NCBI RefSeq assembly: GCF_014904695.1
Contig: NZ_JACXXN010000013.1
Coordinates: forward strand, 1 to 64,000
DNA length: 64,000 nucleotides
Direction of reading: 5' to 3'
From: Nostoc sp. MG11
Lineage (GTDB): Bacteria; Cyanobacteriota; Cyanobacteriia; Cyanobacteriales; Nostocaceae
Shown in pieces: positions 8,956-16,807 of the stretch. Under the pieces are notes generated by a model, which was not told the origin of the DNA, searched no databases, and worked only from the letters and a program-made list of their open reading frames with translations. Each line of letters opens with the position of its first letter. The first letter of the stretch is position 1. The position numbers were made by a program, and so were the translations under genes.

Positions 8956-9172
8956 TTAATATTCTGGAGCTATGAATTCTAATAATGGAAAATAAGTTAG
9001 GTAGTGATTACATCTCTAGTTAAAAGTATCATGTCCGCGATCGCAGCATGAGCGCCAATATAAAAGTCTGGTAAAGGCGATCGTTTAGTTCCCCTTTTTG
9101 GCAATGTTGCACAAGGCATTTTCCCGCCAAAGCTGAATTTAAAAGAATTATATCTGTGATCGCAGTATAAGC
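8956..9172 (-). pseudogene. Degraded VapC-type PIN-domain toxin gene (C-terminal half)
   Basis: Reading the minus strand through two frameshifts gives the C-terminal signature of VapC toxins. One frame encodes ALAGKCLVQHCQKG, the next encodes GTKRSPLPDFYIGAHAAIAD followed by MILLTRDV, and a third encodes HYLTYFPLLEFIAPEY and a TAA at 8956-8958. The PLPDFxIGAHA, LLTRD and YFPxLxxIAP blocks are characteristic of the family. The N-terminal half is missing and no antitoxin is left. It lies in the gap between gmd and the polytopic protein. Confidence 0.75.
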
Positions 9173-9178
9173 TTTAAT

Positions 9179-10645
9179 TTAGTTAGTTTTGTTCTTCTTT
9201 TTGTATGCAGCCAATGTATAACCACCTAAATTTATGGGAGAACTTACTTTTTCTAAATTATGATTAAATTGCTTTATTTGATTAGGAAAGTTTTCCAGCC
9301 ATTGCTCTTTTACAAGATAAATCGTTTCTGATTCGATTACTTTATTTACACATTTAAGACATCGAACAGTAGCTTTGTCATGCGGAGTAACAGCAAGTAA
9401 CTCTGGATCAATTGCTCCAATCAAGTATGAAGTCCAATAATCACCTATGATACCAACTTGTCCTAAAGTTTTAATTTCTTGCATTTGTTGAATCTTAGGT
9501 TCCGCTTTTTCTAAGCTAAAGACATAGCTAGGCAAAGTTAAAGACGAAATGATTGCAATAGCCAAGGTAATACCATACATCTTTTTCTGAATTACACCTT
9601 CTGCTGATTCTGTTAACACCATAATTGATATCCATATTAATATATATATGGCAATAAAATAACGTGGCTCAGCCTGGTTAATAAATACCCATTTGGATAG
9701 AATAAGTAGAAATAAACCCAAAATTACGTTAATCATAAGAATATAAAAAAGTTGGGGTATCTTTTGGAAATTTATTTTTTTGAAAAGATACGTATAGATT
9801 ATAAATGCAGTCAGAAGAAAAACTAAGACAGTCCACAAACTTAGGAAAAAGTTATTATTTTGAAATAATATATTAGTCTTAATATTACTTATTGCTTTTT
9901 TGACAATAAACCAAGTTTCCTCTGTATTATTTAAGCCCGTATATTCAGAGTAGTGAAAACTAGAATTTGATTTCGCATAGAAAATAAACAAACTTCCAAC
10001 TAAATTCGCAACTAACAAAGTTAAAAAACAACTTGTTCTCACATTTATTTTTGAAATGTTTTTTAATAAGAATAAGAAAGTACAATTTAAAATTATTAGA
10101 GTAATTATAGAAAAATCAGAAATCCATAAAGAAGCATAAATAAATGCTACAGATGTAAAAATTAAAAAGCAATTTTTATAAATATTTTTTGAAAAAGCTT
10201 CAAAATTTAAAAACAGGTGTATGCTGATTCCTATAAAACAAAATTGTGGAGCGTAAGGATGTGCTAATGTAATTAAATCAGTAAATATAGACGTTGGAAA
10301 AAACCAAATTAATGCAAATATTACTTTAGATGAAAGATTCCTAAATAAATTTGCTAAAATACAATAACCTAAGTATATAAATACAAATTGAGCTATAGAA
10401 ACAGATTTTATAGGGCTAAACGAAGTAATTTGAGTCAAGTAATGTCCTAATATTGGTACTATACTACCTAATCTATTCTGTCCCCAATAGTATAAATCTT
10501 CAGGTAGTTTTAAATCATGAGCCATTAGTGCATGGACTGCACTATCTGAATTTAACTCAGGAGATAAATATCCAGCATAAGAGCGAAAAGATAATAAAAA
10601 TACGATAAAAATAAATGTTCTGTATACTAGTTTCTTGATATGCAT
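9179..10645 (-). CDS. Polytopic membrane protein, GT-C (GT39/ArnT-like) glycosyltransferase candidate
   Basis: A 488-residue protein with about 10-12 hydrophobic segments. After the first segment (residues 8-25) comes an extracytoplasmic loop with LSPELNSDSAVHALMAHDL, where acidic residues sit as in GT-C enzymes that use polyprenyl-phosphate sugars. The C-terminal part is soluble and follows the last membrane segment. It lies one gene after a dolichol-phosphate-mannose-synthase-like GT2, the usual source of polyprenyl-phosphate sugars for such enzymes. It could add a branch sugar at the outer face of the membrane. Strongly AT-rich. A Wzy-like polymerase role is an alternative but less likely given ABC export. 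Confidence 0.65.
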   Translation of the reverse strand: MHIKKLVYRTFIFIVFLLSFRSYAGYLSPELNSDSAVHALMAHDLKLPEDLYYWGQNRLGSIVPILGHYLTQITSFSPIKSVSIAQFVFIYLGYCILANLFRNLSSKVIFALIWFFPTSIFTDLITLAHPYAPQFCFIGISIHLFLNFEAFSKNIYKNCFLIFTSVAFIYASLWISDFSIITLIILNCTFLFLLKNISKINVRTSCFLTLLVANLVGSLFIFYAKSNSSFHYSEYTGLNNTEETWFIVKKAISNIKTNILFQNNNFFLSLWTVLVFLLTAFIIYTYLFKKINFQKIPQLFYILMINVILGLFLLILSKWVFINQAEPRYFIAIYILIWISIMVLTESAEGVIQKKMYGITLAIAIISSLTLPSYVFSLEKAEPKIQQMQEIKTLGQVGIIGDYWTSYLIGAIDPELLAVTPHDKATVRCLKCVNKVIESETIYLVKEQWLENFPNQIKQFNHNLEKVSSPINLGGYTLAAYKKKNKTN

Positions 10646-10714
10646 AACAACTATTAATTATCCATAGATAATAAATTAAGCATTCAATTAATTATATTCT
10701 TATATCTTAAAAAT

Positions 10715-11428
10715 TCATCTTTGATATTTATTTCGTTTAGATGAAAATAAATTATATTTCAAAATGCATATAATTGCCCTAACTCCATCTTTCCAACCTA
10801 TTTTTTTACCTTCCTTATAAGTCCGACCATAATAAGATATACCTACTTCATAAATACGACATTCCATTTTCGCAACCTTAGCTGTAATTTCAGGTTCAAA
10901 TCCAAACCGATTTTCTTCTATTGTGATAGATTGAATCACTTCCCGCCTAAAAGCCTTATAACAAGTTTCCATATCTGTCAGATTAATATTAGTGAACATA
11001 TTAGATAACATAGTTAAAAAAGTATTGCCTACCATGTGCCAATAGTAAACTACTCTATGGGGTTTGCCACCCTGGAAACGTGAACCAAAAACTACATCAG
11101 CTTTGTCATCTAAAATAGGTTGAATTATTAAGGGGTATTCTTGTGGGTCGTACTCCAAATCTGCGTCTTGAACGATAACAATATCTCCAGTAGCCACAGC
11201 AAAGCCGGTTTTTAAAGCTGCACCCTTGCCTCTGTTTTTATTGTGGTAAATTACTTGATCTACCTGTGGCTCTATTTTTGATCTAAGCAGTTTTGTCGTT
11301 CCGTCAATTGAACAATCATCCACAATAATAATTTCACAATTTTTGACAGGAGATGCTTTAACAGCTTCAACAACTTTGCTTATAGTTCCTAATTCGTTGT
11401 AACAAGGAATAACAACAGATAGCCTCAT
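10715..11428 (-). CDS. Glycosyltransferase family 2, polyprenyl-phosphate mannose/glucose synthase-like
   Basis: A 237-residue GT-A enzyme of the DPM1 type without membrane segments. It has [20 protein letters not shown] at the N-terminus, [12 protein letters not shown], the nucleotide-sugar metal motif D88-A-D90 within [22 protein letters not shown], and [15 protein letters not shown] near the acceptor site. Such enzymes transfer mannose or glucose from GDP/UDP-sugar to undecaprenyl phosphate. The neighbouring GT-C-like membrane protein is the natural user of the product. It is 7 bases from the methyltransferase gene upstream of it, so they are co-transcribed. Confidence 0.88.
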   Translation of the reverse strand: MRLSVVIPCYNELGTISKVVEAVKASPVKNCEIIIVDDCSIDGTTKLLRSKIEPQVDQVIYHNKNRGKGAALKTGFAVATGDIVIVQDADLEYDPQEYPLIIQPILDDKADVVFGSRFQGGKPHRVVYYWHMVGNTFLTMLSNMFTNINLTDMETCYKAFRREVIQSITIEENRFGFEPEITAKVAKMECRIYEVGISYYGRTYKEGKKIGWKDGVRAIICILKYNLFSSKRNKYQR

Positions 11429-11435
11429 GTAACAA

Positions 11436-11999
11436 TTAATCCTTTTTAGTCACTGTACAAAAATTGTTCATCCAAAACTGAAAATATTGGTGATGAAATT
11501 CTTGAAACCCAGTCAAATTTACTAAAACTTTTCTAAGCTTTTCGCGATTATAGTATCTTTTGTGATCTTGAATCTCTGCCTTACTGACTATTTTTAACCT
11601 GTAAGCCAAAAATTCTAGTATCGGCTGCGACCAAACTGATGGGACTGTGAGTATAAGTTTACCTTTAGGAACAAGAACTCTATAAATCTCTTTTAAAATC
11701 TCTTTTTCATGTTCTATATGTTCTAAAACTGCCAGCATCGTTACAACATCAAAGCTTTCATCCTTAAACGGTAAATTATTTTCAAGCATCAGCTGCTTGG
11801 TTTGTATATTATCTAAGTGAAACTCTCTGACTTTAAAATCAACACCGAATCCTTGCTTAATACGAGGAGAAATACTTTTGAGAAAAGTTGCCGAACTACC
11901 ACAGCCGACATCTAAAACAACAGAGTTTTTAGGAATGTGGGATATTACTCTTTGCAGCCTGAGATATCGTAATATCGGTTCTAAAAATGGTTCACTCAT
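11436..11999 (-). CDS. Class I SAM-dependent methyltransferase
   Basis: A 187-residue methyltransferase of the Methyltransf_11/25 kind. Motif I is [17 protein letters not shown] near residue 28, the acidic strand-2 position is GVDFKVREF, the motif II region is [21 protein letters not shown] and motif III is [15 protein letters not shown]. The C-terminal [18 protein letters not shown] segment matches sugar- or lipid-carrier-modifying methyltransferases found in O-antigen clusters. It probably methylates a glycan residue or the lipid intermediate; the target is not predictable. Confidence 0.82.
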   Translation of the reverse strand: MSEPFLEPILRYLRLQRVISHIPKNSVVLDVGCGSSATFLKSISPRIKQGFGVDFKVREFHLDNIQTKQLMLENNLPFKDESFDVVTMLAVLEHIEHEKEILKEIYRVLVPKGKLILTVPSVWSQPILEFLAYRLKIVSKAEIQDHKRYYNREKLRKVLVNLTGFQEFHHQYFQFWMNNFCTVTKKD

Positions 12000-12184
12000 A
12001 TTTATTTGCTTTGATGGGTAAAAGGGTTCTATTAGTCCCTTTATCTTGAGAATTTCAAGCTTTTAGTTGTTTAAACTTTCTATTACATTCATCATAATAA
12101 TACCTAAGCTTATGTTTTTGATAAGTATAATCTATTAATCAAATTTTATATGTTATGTTTCCCAGCTACAGCTTCAGTAAAAAT
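12000..12184. other. Intra-locus spacer with no recognisable feature
   Basis: AT-rich gap of 185 bases between two minus-strand genes of the polysaccharide locus. It may hold an internal promoter for the downstream methyltransferase. Nothing definite is visible. Confidence 0.4.
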
Positions 12185-13243
12185 TTAGAATACTTTACTT
12201 AGTACATTCATAAAATTCTCAGCAAACACTTCCGGTTTAAAATTTTCTAATCTCGACCTTTGACTTTGAATTACTTTCGATCTCAACGATTGATTATTAA
12301 CCAACAAATGAGCTAATTCTGCAATTACAGGTATATCTTTTTGGTTAACTAAAATCCCAGCTTCTCCAAGAGTTTCTGGTACTGCTGAACTTGCATAGGC
12401 GATAATTGGAATGTCATGTTGCATTGCTTCTAATAAAGGCACACAGAACCCTTCGTGCTCACTCATACACATAAAGATATCCGCAACTTGGTAATAAGCC
12501 TTCAGCTGGCTGAATGGAACTTTTTCGGTAAAAATTACATGATGCTGAACCCCTTCAATTTCAGCGACCTGCTTCAGGAAATTCGTATAACTTGAAAACA
12601 TAGTTGAGCCAACTAAAATCAATCTGGACTGACGATTAATGTAGTTGCAGTAATAAGCAAAAGCTTTAATCACATCTTCCTGACATTTATTAGGAGCTAA
12701 TCGACCGACAAATAAAAAGTTTATCCAGCCATCTTTATAACCATCTAATATCTCTGCATCAGGAATGCATTGATGTTCTTCAAAAAATAGGGGGACAGTA
12801 TAAACGTTACTAAATCCTAAATCTTTTAGTTCTATGGCGTTGAAATTTGAATCTGCGATCGCTAGATCTACAGACTTAAAATTTTTTACTCCCTGAGAAG
12901 CCTCATTTATTATTTTGGATAAATTCAAATCATAAGGTGCAAGAAAGTGAGAAGGTGTAATGTTGTGATAAACAATCACTTTTTTGCCTAAACTATTTAG
13001 AAACATATTATCACATATCGGAGCATAGGTGCAAACATGATAAATCAAAATGTCTGTTGGTTCATTGAGTAGATTGTGTACCTCTAATTCTTTGCTTAGA
13101 GTTAAACCTTGTTCAGCATTCTGAAAATATAGGTTGCAAATATGTCCTTGAGACACTAAAATTTGCTTGATATAAAATCCTACATTTACAACAGCATCAC
13201 CGTGAACCAAGCTTGGAAGAATCTGGTTAATTACGTATGACAT
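12185..13243 (-). CDS. Glycosyltransferase family 4 (GT-B fold)
   Basis: A 352-residue GT4 enzyme. The N-terminal INQILPSLVHGDAVVNVGFYIKQ region and the HNITPSHFLAPYD segment match the subgroup of cyanobacterial and proteobacterial GT4 proteins with a 'GDA.sn' start. The donor domain begins at FLFVGRLAPNKCQEDVIKAF (near 188), and EX7E is EGFCVPLLE near residue 263, followed by IPIIAYASSAVPETLGEAG. It follows the coiled-coil gene by 16 bases. Sugar specificity unknown. Confidence 0.87.
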   Translation of the reverse strand: MSYVINQILPSLVHGDAVVNVGFYIKQILVSQGHICNLYFQNAEQGLTLSKELEVHNLLNEPTDILIYHVCTYAPICDNMFLNSLGKKVIVYHNITPSHFLAPYDLNLSKIINEASQGVKNFKSVDLAIADSNFNAIELKDLGFSNVYTVPLFFEEHQCIPDAEILDGYKDGWINFLFVGRLAPNKCQEDVIKAFAYYCNYINRQSRLILVGSTMFSSYTNFLKQVAEIEGVQHHVIFTEKVPFSQLKAYYQVADIFMCMSEHEGFCVPLLEAMQHDIPIIAYASSAVPETLGEAGILVNQKDIPVIAELAHLLVNNQSLRSKVIQSQRSRLENFKPEVFAENFMNVLSKVF

Positions 13244-13259
13244 TTCTAATTTTTTATGT

Positions 13260-13979
13260 TTATTCTTTAACTTCTAGCTTTTTTAGCTCTTGCTCCATTT
13301 CTGTTATTCTCTTTTCCAAAATTGAATTATAACTCTGCTGTAAAGCTAAATATGAAAGTAAAGGGTCTGAACTTTTGTTTATATAAATTTCTTTTGTAGT
13401 ATCATTTATATCTTTTTTTTCATCGTTGGTAAGACTAGATTCTGGGATTACTGTCCCTTGAGAAATCAAAGGTTTATTTCTAAATATTTTTAGCAATAGA
13501 GATCGAACAGAAGTTAGGTTGAGCAAATCAATTATTTTGATGAGATAATTCTTGGTAGTAATTACAGACTGCTTAGCAGTCAGCCATAGCAAACCCTTTA
13601 GACCTAATCCTTGATGTGTTTCCGCAAGTTGATGTACTTCGGCAAGCAAACTATCCTGTTTAATATATAGCTTGGTTAACTCTTGCTCCATTTCTGCTAC
13701 TCTCATTTCCAAACTTGCTTTTTCTATACGCCATGCGTCAAGCTCTTTAAGTTTATTTGCTATTGCAGCGCGATGTTGCATAGAAATAAATCTAAGAGAT
13801 GGTTGAACCTCATCTAGCTTTATATTCCTCAACTCTATGCCAGCTTGAATTAGCTTATATAGTTCTTCTGCATCAATCAAGGGATTATGAATGCTAATGG
13901 TTGCTTTTAACATTGATAATTCTCGAAAAGTTTCCATAACAGCATTTACAAATACAACTTGAGGTAAAGGAATAGCCAA
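13260..13979 (-). CDS. Coiled-coil protein of the polysaccharide locus, no recognised enzyme domain
   Basis: A 239-residue protein. Residues about 24-45 (ISIHNPLIDAEELYKLIQAG) resemble the short IxVEELMxxIR-type segment at the N-terminus of many methyltransferases encoded in such clusters. Two coiled-coil stretches follow (residues about 70-120 and 205-239, both with MEQEL heptads), separated by a basic, hydrophobic stretch around residues 125-170. No catalytic motif was found. It may be a scaffold, or the remains of a methyltransferase that lost its core. M22 (MLKATISIH) is an alternative start. It lies between a GT2 and a GT4 gene with short gaps. Confidence 0.7.
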   Translation of the reverse strand: MAIPLPQVVFVNAVMETFRELSMLKATISIHNPLIDAEELYKLIQAGIELRNIKLDEVQPSLRFISMQHRAAIANKLKELDAWRIEKASLEMRVAEMEQELTKLYIKQDSLLAEVHQLAETHQGLGLKGLLWLTAKQSVITTKNYLIKIIDLLNLTSVRSLLLKIFRNKPLISQGTVIPESSLTNDEKKDINDTTKEIYINKSSDPLLSYLALQQSYNSILEKRITEMEQELKKLEVKE

Positions 13980-14019
13980 TAGTTATAGATCTGAAAAACT
14001 ATAGATATTAGCAAGCTTA

Positions 14020-15357
14020 TTAATCGCTTACTCTTAATCTCAACGCTTGCTTCAGTTTAAACCATGCCTTTCGCAACTTCCAAAATTTGCTACTTTCCAT
14101 TGCTGTAATCCTAGATTGAGCTTGAATTAATTCAAATTCGAGTGAGTCAAATTTCTGTAATCCTGAATTAGATACGTAAGCATTTTGCGCTAGACCTTTT
14201 GGTTCATCAGCGTAAATAAACTGATTTGGATTTACTTCTGCTATATTTATAAAAGGCTCAAACCCACCAGATACGTTTCTTACGTTATTTTGCTGCAAAA
14301 CTATCGCTTTTGAGTAAGGATTAAGACGTAAAAAATAACCGTGCCTGAATAACCTGTGTGTTAGCTCAACATCTTCAGCTTGATTCCAAAATAGCATTTC
14401 ATTCCAAGGATATTGCAATGCTATTGTTTTCTTGATGATAGTTAAGCCACCATTACAGTAGACCAGTGGAGAGTAATCTTCATATTCCATACAAGCTGGA
14501 GTAACCCAAGCATGAGAATTATTAACTGAAACCCAGTCTGGTGTTCGCATTCCATCATACATTTCCTGTTTGCAAGTCAGGATTGAAAAGCTGTTCCCGT
14601 AACGACACATACCAGAATAAAAGTTTTTGTCGAGAATAAATCTGTCATGTACAACTAGCAGATTTTCATATCTAGCATTTTGAACTACTATATTTTTCTT
14701 CTTTGTTATCCACCCTTTTTCATCTTGTTGGGAGAACGGAATAATTCTTACTTTATCAATGTATTTTTCACTAATAGGATGTGTATAATTACCAACAAGA
14801 ATAATTTCAAATTCTGGAATATTTTGCTCAATAATAGAATCTAAAAGCTTTTCTACAAACTCTTTGCGCTTACCTTGTGTAATTACGCCAAAAGACCAAG
14901 CATCTATCTTACCAGCATGGCGTGGTTCGTCTTGTTGAGATTTCCTAAATACTAGCTCGTATGTGTTTTCATTTCTATTTTCATAACAAAGTTCAGCAGT
15001 TCCAGCAGAAAAATCATATATTAAGCTCTTTAAACCATAGATACTTAAATTACGACTTTCTACAAATTCATCTAAAACTAGGTATCCTTTAGGACTTAAT
15101 TTGTTCCATAACTCATCCAAGATAACTAATGAAAATTTACTTTTATTAATGTTGTTACCTTTTACAAATACAAGGTTTGCATAGCGATTCTTTAGTGACT
15201 CATTAAGAACAAATAAGTTTGTTTGTAATATAGGACTATGAATTACTACAGCATTTTGGTAATTTGCTAAATACTTTTCTTGAGAGCAATCAAGGTAAAA
15301 GCTATCTATACTCAATTCCAATGAATACTTTTCAATAAGCTGTTTGATAGTTTTCAT
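14020..15357 (-). CDS. Two-domain glycosyltransferase: degenerate methyltransferase-like N-terminus plus GT2-like domain
   Basis: A 445-residue protein. Residues about 1-140 contain a late methyltransferase-like block (LVILDELWNKLSPKGYLVLDEF) but no glycine-rich SAM motif. Residues about 150-370 are a GT-A domain: WSFGVITQGKRKEFVEKLLDSI, FEIILVGNY, VVHDRF, with the C-terminal acceptor region NQAEDVELTHRLFRHGY (ED-x-E-L motif of GT2). The last 25 residues are the basic helix AMESSKFWKLRKAWFKLKQA, shared with the methyltransferase at 16807. The C-terminus is preceded by a short predicted coiled coil. It lies 4 bases from the upstream GT4 gene. Confidence 0.75.
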   Translation of the reverse strand: MKTIKQLIEKYSLELSIDSFYLDCSQEKYLANYQNAVVIHSPILQTNLFVLNESLKNRYANLVFVKGNNINKSKFSLVILDELWNKLSPKGYLVLDEFVESRNLSIYGLKSLIYDFSAGTAELCYENRNENTYELVFRKSQQDEPRHAGKIDAWSFGVITQGKRKEFVEKLLDSIIEQNIPEFEIILVGNYTHPISEKYIDKVRIIPFSQQDEKGWITKKKNIVVQNARYENLLVVHDRFILDKNFYSGMCRYGNSFSILTCKQEMYDGMRTPDWVSVNNSHAWVTPACMEYEDYSPLVYCNGGLTIIKKTIALQYPWNEMLFWNQAEDVELTHRLFRHGYFLRLNPYSKAIVLQQNNVRNVSGGFEPFINIAEVNPNQFIYADEPKGLAQNAYVSNSGLQKFDSLEFELIQAQSRITAMESSKFWKLRKAWFKLKQALRLRVSD

Positions 15358-15361
15358 AAAT

Positions 15362-16807
15362 TTAAATATTTATGCCAATTTTGGAAAAGAGTTTCATGTA
15401 GGAAGAATAGATTTGCTCCTGAGAAAAGTTGTAACTGGCATAATCAAACGCCCTATTCACTAATTCTTCTTTTGTTTCCTTAGTCATTTGTAATGCTTCT
15501 AAAATACTTGAAGCTATACTTTCTACAGAGGTAGGATCGCAGAATAAACAGTTGCCGTTTGTAACTTCTGGAATCGAACTAGAATCAGATGTAACAACTG
15601 GGGTTTTGCAGATCATTGCCTCCAGTACAGGTATACCAAACCCTTCATAGAGTGTTGGAAAAGCAAATACAGTAGCTAGATTTAGCAGTTTGCACATAGC
15701 TTTATCACTCAGATTTTGCACCCATGTAATGTTTACATCTTTGGCAATGTCCAAAAAATTAATTAAGTATTCCTGACTACATCGAGCGTGGGAACAAACC
15801 ACTAATTGTACATCTGAAGTTATCGCTTGACGCTCAAGTAACAAAGCAAATGCTTTGACTAGCAGCAGACCATTTTTCCTAGAATCAAGAACATTAATAG
15901 CAAACACAATTGGCTTAGAAAAATCTAGCTGCACTACTTTTAGTTCGTCACAAATTTCTATATTCTCACGTTCATACTGCGATAGTGGCATAAATGACTG
16001 ATTCCAAGTTGGATATACTGTCATGCAAGCTTTCTCACAGTATTCTGGGAATAATTCAATTAAGTCTCTCTTCGTACAATCACTAATACAGACAACACCA
16101 TCGGCTTTCATTAAGCCATGATAAAACCCCAAAAAGTGTTGATCTGCAAAAATTCTAGTGCCATCGTCTACGTGGTAGTTTTTTTTATAGAATTCAAAAT
16201 ACTTATCCTTTTCATTGCGATCGCATACCAGTAGATTTGGAACTAAATCATAGATGATCATCACAATTTTGTGAGTAAAATCCTCTATAGGATAAACCCA
16301 TGTTCCATCCCAAGGTTCCGCCATGATTAGAACATCTAGTTTAAAGTTTAGAAATTCCCATTTAGCTGGTTGTCTTAATTGTAATTTTTCGGCAGGAGCA
16401 ACTTTGTTTCTTAACTTTTTAGCTACTTTTTGAATTAAATTTGATATCTTATTAAAACGTAATTTATTAGAAATTCTCCGAACCACATTATGAGAGAGTG
16501 GGTTGATCAATGGCGTAGGATTTTTATAAATTTTTATTGATGTCTGAGATGTTGTAGTAGCCTCGTCATATTCTCTGAAAAACTGCTCAGCCGGAAGTGT
16601 TACAAATAAAGATGTTCTGGAAACACCAGATATTCTACTTAAGATATAAAACTCGCAACTGTCACCTAGGTTAGTTTGCAAAACATCAAGATGACTGCGT
16701 ATCATTCTACTGACACCTATGTGATTCTTGCTCAACAGAGAAGAAGAATATAGGCCTATTTTAAGTATTTTATTTTCAGATAATGAGATTGGTTTAACGG
16801 TAGACAT
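15362..16807 (-). CDS. Glycosyltransferase family 4 (GT-B fold), long form
   Basis: A 481-residue GT4 enzyme, longer than its neighbours because of an extended N-terminal domain with a basic insertion (NKLRFNKISNLIQKVAKKLRNK, near 125-147) that could bind membranes. It has VIMIIYDLVPNLLV, CISDCTKRDLIELFPEY, the donor domain at VFAINVLDSRKNGLLLVKAF and EX7E (EGFGIPVLE) near residue 386, then KTPVVTSDSSSIPEVTNGN. Its start overlaps the stop of the upstream methyltransferase gene by one base (TAATG), so translation is coupled. Sugar specificity unknown. Confidence 0.87.
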   Translation of the reverse strand: MSTVKPISLSENKILKIGLYSSSLLSKNHIGVSRMIRSHLDVLQTNLGDSCEFYILSRISGVSRTSLFVTLPAEQFFREYDEATTTSQTSIKIYKNPTPLINPLSHNVVRRISNKLRFNKISNLIQKVAKKLRNKVAPAEKLQLRQPAKWEFLNFKLDVLIMAEPWDGTWVYPIEDFTHKIVMIIYDLVPNLLVCDRNEKDKYFEFYKKNYHVDDGTRIFADQHFLGFYHGLMKADGVVCISDCTKRDLIELFPEYCEKACMTVYPTWNQSFMPLSQYERENIEICDELKVVQLDFSKPIVFAINVLDSRKNGLLLVKAFALLLERQAITSDVQLVVCSHARCSQEYLINFLDIAKDVNITWVQNLSDKAMCKLLNLATVFAFPTLYEGFGIPVLEAMICKTPVVTSDSSSIPEVTNGNCLFCDPTSVESIASSILEALQMTKETKEELVNRAFDYASYNFSQEQIYSSYMKLFSKIGINI

